A stretch of 23,515 bases of DNA, from contig DASZVN010000002.1 in NCBI GenBank assembly GCA_035547055.1, forward strand, positions 1 to 23,515, given 5' to 3'. This document shows, piece by piece, positions 14,244-21,315 of this stretch; within the stretch, counting starts at the first letter, position 1; each line of letters begins with the position of its first letter. Both the position numbers and the translations under genes were made by a program. Under the pieces are notes generated by a model. That model did not search any database. It was not told the DNA's origin and saw nothing but the letters and a program-made list of their open reading frames with translations. Origin of the DNA: DASZVN01 sp035547055 (lineage in GTDB: Bacteria; Pseudomonadota; Alphaproteobacteria; Rhizobiales; Methylopilaceae).

Positions 14244-15356
14244 ATGACCGACAGGCGGCCGATCCTGCTCGCGGCCGGCGGCACCGGCGGCCACCTGTTC
14301 CCGGCCGAGGCGCTGGCCGGCGAACTGATCCGCCGCGGCGCCGAGATCGAGCTCGTCACCGACGCGCGCGTCGCCGCCCACGCCAGGGATTTTCCGGCGC
14401 GGGCGGTCCATGCCGTCGCCTCGGCGACGATCGGCGGCCGCTCGCCCCGGGCGGTGGCGCGGCTGGCAGGCGGGCTCGGCTATGGCTTCGGCCAGTCGCT
14501 GCGCCTGATGCGGACCGTGCGGCCGCGCGCGGTGGTCGGCTTCGGCGGCTATCCGACGGTGCCGCCGCTGGCCGCCGCCGAGCTTCTCGGCATCCCCGCC
14601 GTCATCCACGAGCAGAACGGCGTGATGGGCCGCGCCAACCGTCTGCTGGCCCCGCGCGCCACGGCCATCGCGACCGGATTTGCCAAGCTCGACAAGGTCT
14701 CGGCCCGGATCGCTGCCAAGGCGGTTCATGTCGGCAATCCGGTGCGTCCGGCGGTGCTGGCGGCGGCTTCGCCCTACGAGCCGCCTGCGGGCGGCAGCCC
14801 GATCCGCCTCCTCGTATTCGGCGGGAGCCAGGGTGCCCGGGTGATGTCGGAAGCGGTGCCGGCGGCGCTGGCCGCGCTCGACGCGGCGCTTCGCGCGCGG
14901 CTCCGCGTGGTCCATCAGGCCCGCGCCGAGGACACCGAGACGGCGCTGACGGGTTACGCTGCCGCCCGCATCGAGGCCGACATCGCGCCGTTCTTCCGCG
15001 ACCTGCCGATGCGGATGGCGGCAGCACATCTCGTCATCGCCCGCGCGGGCGCTTCGACCGTCGCCGAGCTGGCCGCGATCGGCCGGCCGGCGGTGCTGGT
15101 GCCGCTGCCGAACTCGCTCGACCAGGACCAGCTCGCCAACGCCCGCGCGCTCGCTGCGGCGGGCGGCGCCACGGTGATGGTCCAGGCCGAATTGACGGCC
15201 GCCTCGCTCTCTGGCCTTCTCGCGCGGCTGCTGACGGCGCCGGCAGCGCTCGCCGCGCAGGCCGCCGCCAGCCGCGCCTTCGCCGTTCCCGATGCCGCGG
15301 CACGGCTCGCCGACCTCGTGCTCGGCGTCGCCCGTCCCGCCGGAGCCGAACCATGA
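14244..15356 (+). CDS. murG: UDP-GlcNAc:lipid I N-acetylglucosaminyltransferase (MurG)
   Basis: MurG adds GlcNAc to lipid I to make lipid II on the cytoplasmic face of the membrane. The product has 370 residues and a GT-B fold (family GT28). LLAAGGTGGHLFPA at 8-21 is the acceptor-side glycine loop; VVGFGGYPTVPP and HEQNGVMGRANR follow. The C-terminal donor domain has VFGGSQGARVMS, ARAGASTVAELAAIGRPAVLVPLP and DQDQLANARAL. I start it at the ATG at 14244 because the only upstream in-frame ATG (14193) lies inside repeat B. No strong Shine-Dalgarno is visible; GGCGAGG is about 14 nt away, further than ideal. The stop overlaps the murC ATG. Confidence 0.97.
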   Translation: MTDRRPILLAAGGTGGHLFPAEALAGELIRRGAEIELVTDARVAAHARDFPARAVHAVASATIGGRSPRAVARLAGGLGYGFGQSLRLMRTVRPRAVVGFGGYPTVPPLAAAELLGIPAVIHEQNGVMGRANRLLAPRATAIATGFAKLDKVSARIAAKAVHVGNPVRPAVLAAASPYEPPAGGSPIRLLVFGGSQGARVMSEAVPAALAALDAALRARLRVVHQARAEDTETALTGYAAARIEADIAPFFRDLPMRMAAAHLVIARAGASTVAELAAIGRPAVLVPLPNSLDQDQLANARALAAAGGATVMVQAELTAASLSGLLARLLTAPAALAAQAAASRAFAVPDAAARLADLVLGVARPAGAEP

Positions 15357-16771
15357 AGATCCCCCGCGACATCGGCCCGGTCCATTTCATCGGCATCGGC
15401 GGCATCGGCATGTCCGGCATCGCCGAGGTGCTGGTCAATCTAGGCTACCGCGTGCAGGGCTCGGACCAGGCCGAGAACGCCAACGTCAAGCGCCTGCGCG
15501 AGAAGGGCGTGAAGGTCGCGATCGGCCATGCCGCCGACAATCTCGACGGCGCCGAGGTGGTGGTGGTCTCCTCCGCGATCCGCCGCGACAACCCCGAGCT
15601 CGCCGCCGCCCGCATCCGCCGCCTCGCCGTGGTGCGCCGCGCCGAGATGCTGGCCGAACTGATGCGGCTGAAAACTTGCGTCGCGGTCGCCGGCACCCAC
15701 GGCAAGACCACGACGACCTCGCTGGTCGCGACGCTGCTCGACGCCGGCGGCTTCGACCCGACCGTCATCAACGGCGGAATCATCAACGCGTACGGCACCA
15801 ATGCCCGCCTCGGTGGCGGCGACTGGATGGTGGTCGAGGCCGACGAGTCGGACGGCACCTTCCTCAAGCTTCCGGCCGACATCGCCGTCGTTACCAATAT
15901 CGACCCCGAACATCTCGACCATTTCGGCACCTACGATGCGGTCAAGGCGGCGTTTCGCTCCTTCGTCGAGAACGTGCCATTCTACGGCTTCGCCGTGATG
16001 TGCCTGGACCATCCGGTGGTGCAGGATCTGGTCGGCCAGATCGAGGACCGCCGCGTTGTCACCTATGGCGAGAACCCGCAGGCCGACGTGCGCCTCCTCG
16101 ACGTCGACCTCCGCGGCGGGCGCTGCCGCTTCGCGGTCGAGCTGCGCGGCCGCGGCAGCGAGAAGGCCGAGACCATCGCGGGGCTCGAGCTCCCGATGCC
16201 GGGCCGCCACAACGCGCTGAACGCGACCGCCGCGGTCGCGGTCGCGCATCATCTCGGCATCCCGGCCGAGCGCATCCGCGAGGGGCTGTCGCGCTTCGGG
16301 GGGGTGCGCCGCCGCTTCACTAGGACCGGGGAGTGGAGCGGCGTTTCGATCTTCGACGATTATGGCCACCACCCCGTCGAAATCGCCGCCGTTCTGAAGG
16401 CGGCCCGGGCTTCGACCGAGGGGCGGGTCATCGCCGTGGTGCAGCCCCACCGCTACACCCGCCTGAGCTCGCTGTTCGACGGCTTCTCGACCTGCTTTAA
16501 CGACGCGGACACCGTGATCGTGGCAGACGTCTATCCCGCCGGCGAGAAGCCGATCGCGGGCGCCGACCGTCCGTCGCTGGTTGCCGCGCTCAGCGCCCGC
16601 GGTCACCGCCACGTGGTGAGCCTCGACGGGCCGGAACAGCTCGCCTCGCTGATCGCCGGCATGGCGCAGCCGGACGACTACGTGGTGTTCCTCGGCGCCG
16701 GATCGATCACCCAATGGGCCTACGCGCTGCCGGGCGAGCTCGCCGCCCTCGGGCAGCGAGGTGCAGCGTGA
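15353..16771 (+). CDS. murC: UDP-N-acetylmuramate:L-alanine ligase (MurC)
   Basis: MurC adds L-alanine to UDP-MurNAc, the first stem-peptide step. The product has 472 residues. The N-terminal nucleotide-binding domain opens with FIGIGGIGMSGIAEVL. The ATPase loop GTHGKTTT is at 114-121 (Lys118). NGGIINAYGTNAR, EADESDGTFL and TNIDPEHLDHFGTYD follow. The C-terminal domain has FDDYGHHPVEIAAVL, QPHRYTRL and ADVYPAGEKPI, with FLGAGSITQWA near the end. The ATG overlaps the murG stop by 4 nt. After its stop, the coupled chain breaks for 83 nt before murB. Confidence 0.98.
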   Translation: MKIPRDIGPVHFIGIGGIGMSGIAEVLVNLGYRVQGSDQAENANVKRLREKGVKVAIGHAADNLDGAEVVVVSSAIRRDNPELAAARIRRLAVVRRAEMLAELMRLKTCVAVAGTHGKTTTTSLVATLLDAGGFDPTVINGGIINAYGTNARLGGGDWMVVEADESDGTFLKLPADIAVVTNIDPEHLDHFGTYDAVKAAFRSFVENVPFYGFAVMCLDHPVVQDLVGQIEDRRVVTYGENPQADVRLLDVDLRGGRCRFAVELRGRGSEKAETIAGLELPMPGRHNALNATAAVAVAHHLGIPAERIREGLSRFGGVRRRFTRTGEWSGVSIFDDYGHHPVEIAAVLKAARASTEGRVIAVVQPHRYTRLSSLFDGFSTCFNDADTVIVADVYPAGEKPIAGADRPSLVAALSARGHRHVVSLDGPEQLASLIAGMAQPDDYVVFLGAGSITQWAYALPGELAALGQRGAA

Positions 16772-16854
16772 GCGGTCGTCATCTGGATCATCCTAGTGCG
16801 GCGACAAGACCCGCCAACAGCCCTGGTCCACCTCGTCCATCTAGCGTGACTGGG
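16772..16854 (+). other. Spacer of atypical composition between murC and murB
   Basis: These 83 nt can be read in the murB frame from a GTG overlapping the murC stop (16768), but only 12 of the 29 codons from that GTG up to the murB ATG end in G or C, against 17 of the first 20 codons from the ATG at 16855 and about the same in flanking genes. The implied peptide is rich in Pro, Ser and His and does not resemble MurB. I therefore treat it as non-coding. I see no hairpin, repeat or promoter in it. Confidence 0.6.
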
Positions 16855-17769
16855 ATGGCTGGGAACGACCTCGCGGCGTCGCTCGCCGCTATTCCCGGCC
16901 TGCGCGGGCGGGTGCTTGCCAACCAGCCGCTGGCCGATCTCACCTGGTTCCGCGTCGGCGGGGCGGCGGAGGTGCTGGTCGCGCCGGCCGGCGAGGACGA
17001 TCTCGCGCTCGTCCTCGCCGGCCTCCCGGCCGAAGTGCCGGTGACGGTGATCGGGCTCGGCTCGAACCTCCTGGTGCGCGACGGCGGCATCCCCGGCGTT
17101 ACCATCCGCCTCGGCCGCGGCTTCGCGACCGTCGCGGTGGAAGAGGGGCATCGCGTCCGCGCCGGTGCCGGCGTGCCGGACGTGAAGGTGGCGCGTGCCG
17201 CGGGCGAGGCGGGCACCGACGGACTTGCTTTCTTCCGCGGCATCCCCGGCGCGATCGGCGGCGCGCTCCGCATGAACGCCGGGGCCTATGGCGGGGAGAC
17301 CAAGGACGCCTTCGTCTCCGCCCGCGCGCTCGACCGTGCCGGCCGTCTCCACCTGCTCGGCCAGGCTGAGATGGACTTTCGCTACCGCCACAGCGGCGCG
17401 CCGGCCGACCTCATTTTCACCGCGGCCACATTCCAAGGGCGGCCGGGCGATCCAGTGTCCATCCTCGCCGCGATGAACGCGATTACCGACAAGCGCGAGG
17501 CGAGCCAGCCGGTGAAGAGCCGCACTGGCGGCTCGACCTTCAAGAATCCGCCGGGCATGAAGGCGTGGCAGCTCGTCGACGCCGCCGGGTGCCGCGGCCT
17601 TGTCATCGGCGGCGCACAGGTTTCCGAGCAGCACTGCAATTTCCTCATCAACCGCGGCGACGCCACTGCCGCTGATCTCGAAGCTCTCGGCGAGGAGGTC
17701 CGCCGCCGCGTGCTGGAAACTGCTGGCGTGAGCCTGGAGTGGGAGATCGCCCGGGTGGGTGCGCCGTAG
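16855..17769 (+). CDS. murB: UDP-N-acetylenolpyruvoylglucosamine reductase (MurB)
   Basis: MurB is an FAD enzyme that reduces UDP-GlcNAc-enolpyruvate to UDP-MurNAc with NADPH. From the ATG at 16855 the product has 304 residues, normal for the short (type II) class. LADLTWFRVGGAAEVLVAP is the N-terminal FAD-domain signature. GLGSNLLVRDGGIPG and GIPGAIGGALRMNAGAYGGE follow. GGSTFKNP holds the proton-donor Ser227, and the C-terminal SLEWEI holds Glu297, the other expected catalytic residue. GTG codons at 16768 and 16846 are alternative starts; the first has a better-placed GAGG, but the added region has non-coding-like third-position composition. The call is firm; the exact start is not. Confidence 0.96.
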   Translation: MAGNDLAASLAAIPGLRGRVLANQPLADLTWFRVGGAAEVLVAPAGEDDLALVLAGLPAEVPVTVIGLGSNLLVRDGGIPGVTIRLGRGFATVAVEEGHRVRAGAGVPDVKVARAAGEAGTDGLAFFRGIPGAIGGALRMNAGAYGGETKDAFVSARALDRAGRLHLLGQAEMDFRYRHSGAPADLIFTAATFQGRPGDPVSILAAMNAITDKREASQPVKSRTGGSTFKNPPGMKAWQLVDAAGCRGLVIGGAQVSEQHCNFLINRGDATAADLEALGEEVRRRVLETAGVSLEWEIARVGAP

Positions 17770-17877
17770 GTCCCGCGTGCGCGGCGGCCATTGGCCCGGC
17801 CGTCGCGAAACATGCTAGTGGCGCCGGCGCGGCGGAATTGGCTGCCGCCAATCGTGTTCGCATCTTTAGGAGGCATT
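17770..17877 (+). promoter_or_regulatory. murB-gdhA intergenic region with a perfect hairpin; possible gdhA promoter
   Basis: The 108-nt gap holds ATTGGC (17837-17842) and GCCAAT (17847-17852) as a perfect 6-bp stem with a TGCC loop, 16 nt before the gdhA Shine-Dalgarno. A second CCATTGGCC lies at 17788-17796 and could compete for the same pairing. TTGGCC (17791) with a TGCTAG-like sequence near 17813 is a weak promoter candidate. The gap ends with AGGAGG. gdhA may therefore have its own start of transcription, but I cannot show it. Confidence 0.35.
17868..17873 (+). promoter_or_regulatory. Consensus ribosome binding site that sets the gdhA TTG start
   Basis: AGGAGG at 17868-17873 is followed after 4 nt by an in-frame TTG (17878). 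No ATG or GTG in this frame lies at a usable distance. The site argues against the upstream in-frame starts (TTG 17791, ATG 17812). Confidence 0.75.
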
Positions 17878-19227
17878 TTGCCCATTCTTGACGAGAAGTT
17901 GGAGCCGATCTTCGCCGACGTCCTGCGGCGCAATCCGGGCGAGGACGAGTTTCATCAGGCCGTCCGCGAGGTGCTCGACAGCCTCGGCGCGGTGGTGACC
18001 AAGCATCCCGAATATGCCGAGGGCGCGCTGATCGAGCGGCTGTGCGAGCCCGAGCGCCAGATCATTTTTCGCGTGCCGTGGGTCGACGACAGCGGCCAGG
18101 TGCAGATCAACCGTGGCTTCCGGGTCGAGTTCAACTCGGCGCTCGGCCCGTACAAGGGAGGCCTGCGCTTCCATCCCAGCGTCTATATCGGCACGATCAA
18201 GTTCCTGGGCTTCGAGCAGGTGTTCAAGAATGCCCTCACCGGGTTGCCGATCGGCGGCGGCAAGGGCGGCTCCGATTTCGATCCGAAGGGCAAGTCGACG
18301 GGCGAGGTGATGCGCTTCTGCCAGTCGTTCATGACCGAGCTCTACCGCCACCTCGGCGAGTACACCGACGTGCCGGCCGGCGACATCGGCGTCGGCCAGC
18401 GCGAGATTGGCTACATGTTCGGCCAGTATAAGCGCATCACCAACCGCTACGAATCCGGCGTCCTGACCGGCAAGGGGCTGACCTGGGGCGGCTCCCAGGT
18501 CCGCACCGAGGCGACCGGCTACGGCGCGGTCTATTTCGTCGAGCGCATGCTCGGCGCGCGCGGCCAGGGCTTCGAGGGCAAGCGCGTCTCGGTGTCGGGC
18601 TCGGGCAATGTCGCGGTCTACACCATCGAGAAGGTGGCCGCGCTCGGCGGCCGCGTCATCACCTGCTCCGACTCCAACGGTTATGTCGTGGAGGAATCCG
18701 GCATCGATCTCGACCTTCTGAAGGAGGTCAAGGAGGTCCGCCGCGGCCGTATCGCCGACTACGCCAAGGCTCGTGGCAAGGGCGCGGTCTACGTGCCCGA
18801 CGGCAGCATGTGGGACGTGCCGTGCGACGTCGCGATGCCCTCGGCAACGCAGAACGAGCTGAACGGCAACGACGCGCGTCGCCTGATCGAGAACGGCGTC
18901 GTCGCGGTGGGCGAGGGCGCCAATATGCCGTCCACGCCCGATGCCGTGCAGCGCTTCCTCGAGGCTGATGTGCTGTTCGGGCCCGGCAAGGCCACCAATG
19001 CCGGCGGGGTCGCGACCAGCGCCCTCGAAATGCAGCAGAATGCCTCGCGCGATTCGTGGAGCTTCGAGGCGACGGAGGAGCGGCTGGCGGGGATCATGCA
19101 TTCGATCCATGACCGCTGCGCCGAGGTTGCCGACGAATACGGCAAGCCCGGCAACTACGTCGTCGGGGCCAACATCGCCGGCTTCATCCGCGTCGCCGAG
19201 GCGATGCGCGCCCTCGGCGTGGTGTGA
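17878..19227 (+). CDS. gdhA: NADP-type glutamate dehydrogenase (GdhA)
   Basis: GdhA makes L-glutamate from 2-oxoglutarate and ammonia, usually with NADPH. From a TTG start the product has 449 residues, close to the 447 of E. coli GdhA. FNSALGPYKGGLRFHPSV (Lys93) and GLPIGGGKGGSDFDPKGKS with Lys129, aligned with the catalytic Lys of the family, are intact. TWGGSQVRTEATGYG follows. The Rossmann loop GSGNVA is at about 241-246, with SDSNGYV after the second strand, typical of NADP forms. The C-terminal GPGKATNAGGVATSALEMQQNA is conserved. It interrupts the usual murB-ddl order. It has its own strong ribosome binding site and no overlap with either neighbour. Base composition is like its neighbours, so there is no sign of recent transfer. 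Confidence 0.96.
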   Translation: MPILDEKLEPIFADVLRRNPGEDEFHQAVREVLDSLGAVVTKHPEYAEGALIERLCEPERQIIFRVPWVDDSGQVQINRGFRVEFNSALGPYKGGLRFHPSVYIGTIKFLGFEQVFKNALTGLPIGGGKGGSDFDPKGKSTGEVMRFCQSFMTELYRHLGEYTDVPAGDIGVGQREIGYMFGQYKRITNRYESGVLTGKGLTWGGSQVRTEATGYGAVYFVERMLGARGQGFEGKRVSVSGSGNVAVYTIEKVAALGGRVITCSDSNGYVVEESGIDLDLLKEVKEVRRGRIADYAKARGKGAVYVPDGSMWDVPCDVAMPSATQNELNGNDARRLIENGVVAVGEGANMPSTPDAVQRFLEADVLFGPGKATNAGGVATSALEMQQNASRDSWSFEATEERLAGIMHSIHDRCAEVADEYGKPGNYVVGANIAGFIRVAEAMRALGVV

Positions 19228-19241
19228 GGAAAGCTTCAACC

Positions 19242-19344
19242 TGTCATCCCGGCCGAAGCGAAGCGGAGAGCCGGGATCCGGGGCTGGGTGTGGCGTAGGG
19301 GAACCGGATGCCGGATCGCGGCTGTCGCCGCGTCCGGGATGACG
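19242..19344. repeat. Palindromic intergenic repeat C, a different family (GTCATCCCGG type)
   Basis: GTCATCCCGG (19243-19252) and CCGGGATGAC (19334-19343) are perfect 10-bp inverted repeats about 80 nt apart. Between them lie GCCGGGATCC (19270-19279) and partial copies such as CCGGATGCCGGATC. The left half, with CGAAGCGAAGCGGAGAGCCGGGATCC-like content, resembles a dispersed alphaproteobacterial repeat and differs from repeats A and B. It starts 15 nt after the gdhA stop and ends 28 nt before ddl. Confidence 0.78.
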
Positions 19345-19372
19345 GTCGCGATCATAGCGGGAAGCCAGATCA

Positions 19373-20293
19373 ATGCCCGAGCATGTCGCAGTCCTGATGG
19401 GCGGGTTGTCCAGCGAGCGGGACGTGTCGCTGCGCTCGGGGGCGGCCTGCGCCGACGCGCTGGCACGGCTCGGCTATCGCGTCAGCCGCATCGATGCCGG
19501 GCGCGATCTCGGTGCCGTGCTGGCGCAGGTCAAGCCGGACATCGCGTTCAACGCGCTCCACGGCCGCTTCGGCGAAGACGGCACGGTGCAGGGCCTGCTC
19601 GAGCTGATGCAGATTCCCTACACGCACTCCGGCGTGATGGCCTCGGCGCTGGCGATGAACAAGGACCGTGCCCGCGTCGTGATGGCGGCCGCGGGCGTGC
19701 CGGTGGCCGAAGGCCGCGTGGTCGGCCGCGCCGAGGCAGCGCAGGCGCATCCGATGGCGCCGCCCTATGTGCTGAAGCCGGTGTCGGAGGGCTCCAGCAT
19801 GGGCGTTCTGATCGTACAGGAGGGGCAGGCCCACCCGCCGCAGGAGCTGTTTCGCGACGATTGGGAGTTCGGCGAGGAGCTTCTGTGCGAGCGCTTCGTC
19901 GCCGGGCGCGAGCTCACCTGCGCGGTGATGGGCGAGGAGGCGCTCGGCGTGATCGACATCGTGCCGGAGGCCGGCTTCTACGATTATCACGCAAAATATG
20001 CGAAAGGCGGCTCGCGGCACGTCCTTCCGGCCGAAATTTCATCGTTTGTTTACCAAGGTATCCAAAAGCTGGCGGTCGCGGCGCACCACGCGCTCGGATG
20101 TCGCGGCGTCAGCCGGGCGGACTTCCGGTTCGACGACCGCCCCGGGGGAACGGGGGCCCTCGTCTGCCTGGAAGTGAACACCCAGCCCGGAATGACCGAG
20201 ACCTCGCTGGTGCCGGAAATGGCCGCGCATGCAGGTTACTCGTTCGACGAGCTGGTCAAATGGATGGTGGAGGACGCGTCCTTCGGGCGGTGA
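19373..20293 (+). CDS. ddlB: D-alanine--D-alanine ligase (Ddl, DdlB type)
   Basis: Ddl joins two D-alanines with ATP to make the dipeptide used by MurF. The product has 306 residues, the length of the DdlB type. VAVLMGGLSSERDVSLRSG is the N-terminal signature. NALHGRFGEDGTVQGLLEL and YTHSGVMASALAMNK follow. The ATP-grasp domain has YVLKPVSEGSSMGV, the Mg-binding Asp in SRADFRF, and EVNTQPGMTETSLVPEMA. GGGAAG lies about 8 nt before the ATG at 19373. The stop overlaps a GTG start of ftsQ (GTGA), so translation is probably coupled onward into the ftsQAZ part. Confidence 0.97.
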   Translation: MPEHVAVLMGGLSSERDVSLRSGAACADALARLGYRVSRIDAGRDLGAVLAQVKPDIAFNALHGRFGEDGTVQGLLELMQIPYTHSGVMASALAMNKDRARVVMAAAGVPVAEGRVVGRAEAAQAHPMAPPYVLKPVSEGSSMGVLIVQEGQAHPPQELFRDDWEFGEELLCERFVAGRELTCAVMGEEALGVIDIVPEAGFYDYHAKYAKGGSRHVLPAEISSFVYQGIQKLAVAAHHALGCRGVSRADFRFDDRPGGTGALVCLEVNTQPGMTETSLVPEMAAHAGYSFDELVKWMVEDASFGR

Positions 20294-21315
20294 GGGAACC
20301 TGCATGGGAGTCGGCTCCGGCCGGCCTTCCTGCGGCAACGCCGCTGAACGCCCCGCTGCCGCGCCGCCAATCTTCCATCGCCGCGATGGCGGCGAAGCCC
20401 GCGGCCGGCGCGCCCGCGGCCCGTCCCGCGGCTGCGGGTCCCGCCAAGCCGCGCCCGGTCATCCGCTATGACGTCGCGCCGCGGCGGCTGGTGCGGTGGG
20501 AAGGCATGCTCGACTGGGCCATCCGGCCCGGCCGCGGCATCCTCTATGCCGGTCTCCTGCTCGGCCTGACTCTCGTCTACGGCACCAGCCGCGGCGGCCA
20601 TTGGGGCGAGGTCGGATCGGCGCTGTTCACCGTGCCCGACGCCATCGCCAGCGCCGCCGGCTTCGGCATCCGCCAGATCACGGTCGACGGCCGCCGCGCG
20701 CTGACGGACCACGAGATCCTCGACGCGCTGCAGTTCGGCCACGGCCGCTCGCTGGTGTTTCTCGACCTCGGCGCGGCGCGGCACCGGCTGATGGACAACC
20801 CGCTGGTCAAGGATGCGACGCTCCGCAAGCTCTATCCCGACCGGCTGGTGATCCACGTCACCGAGCGCGACGCCTATGCGTTGTGGCAGCACGACGGCAA
20901 GTTCTTCGTCATCGCCCAGGACGGCACCACCATCATGCCGGCCGACGGGCGCTTCCCCCATCTGCCGCTGGTGGTCGGCGTCGGCGCCGACGCGCATGCG
21001 CACGAGATCCTCTCCGCGCTCGACGCCGTGCCGGCGCTGAAGGACCGGGTCTATGCCGCGGTCCGGGTTGGCGATCGGCGCTGGAATCTCCGCCTCGACA
21101 ACGGCGTCGACGTGAAGCTGCCGAACCAGGATTTCGACCAGGCGCTGAAGCAACTCGCCGGGCTCGACGCGAGCGACAAGCTGCTCGAGCGCGACATCAC
21201 CGAAGTCGATCTGCGCCGTGCCGATCGGATGACGGTCCGGCTCTCCGACGCCGCCGCCAAGGCCGAGGCGGACGCCATGGCCAAGACCAAGAAGAAGAAA
21301 GGGGGCAAGGCATGA
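20290..21315 (+). CDS. ftsQ: Cell division protein FtsQ
   Basis: FtsQ is a bitopic inner-membrane protein that recruits FtsL and FtsB to the divisome. From the GTG at 20290 the product has 341 residues. It has a long Pro/Ala-rich cytoplasmic tail (to about 60), one membrane segment at about 83-99, and a POTRA domain with IRQITVDGRRALTDHEILDAL. The FtsQ beta-domain includes NPLVKDATLRKLYPDRLVIHVTERDAYALW, a very typical block, and DITEVDLRRADRMTVRL. The C-terminus is Lys-rich. The start is uncertain: GTG 20290 gives a 4-nt overlap with ddl, as at other junctions here, while the ATG at 20386 gives 309 residues but has no ribosome binding site. ATGA overlap with ftsA. Confidence 0.94.
   Translation: MREPAWESAPAGLPAATPLNAPLPRRQSSIAAMAAKPAAGAPAARPAAAGPAKPRPVIRYDVAPRRLVRWEGMLDWAIRPGRGILYAGLLLGLTLVYGTSRGGHWGEVGSALFTVPDAIASAAGFGIRQITVDGRRALTDHEILDALQFGHGRSLVFLDLGAARHRLMDNPLVKDATLRKLYPDRLVIHVTERDAYALWQHDGKFFVIAQDGTTIMPADGRFPHLPLVVGVGADAHAHEILSALDAVPALKDRVYAAVRVGDRRWNLRLDNGVDVKLPNQDFDQALKQLAGLDASDKLLERDITEVDLRRADRMTVRLSDAAAKAEADAMAKTKKKKGGKA

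Noticed and set aside
17791..17877. Upstream in-frame starts for gdhA (TTG 17791, ATG 17812)
   Set aside because: No ribosome binding site precedes them, while a perfect AGGAGG sets the TTG at 17878 and gives the usual family length.
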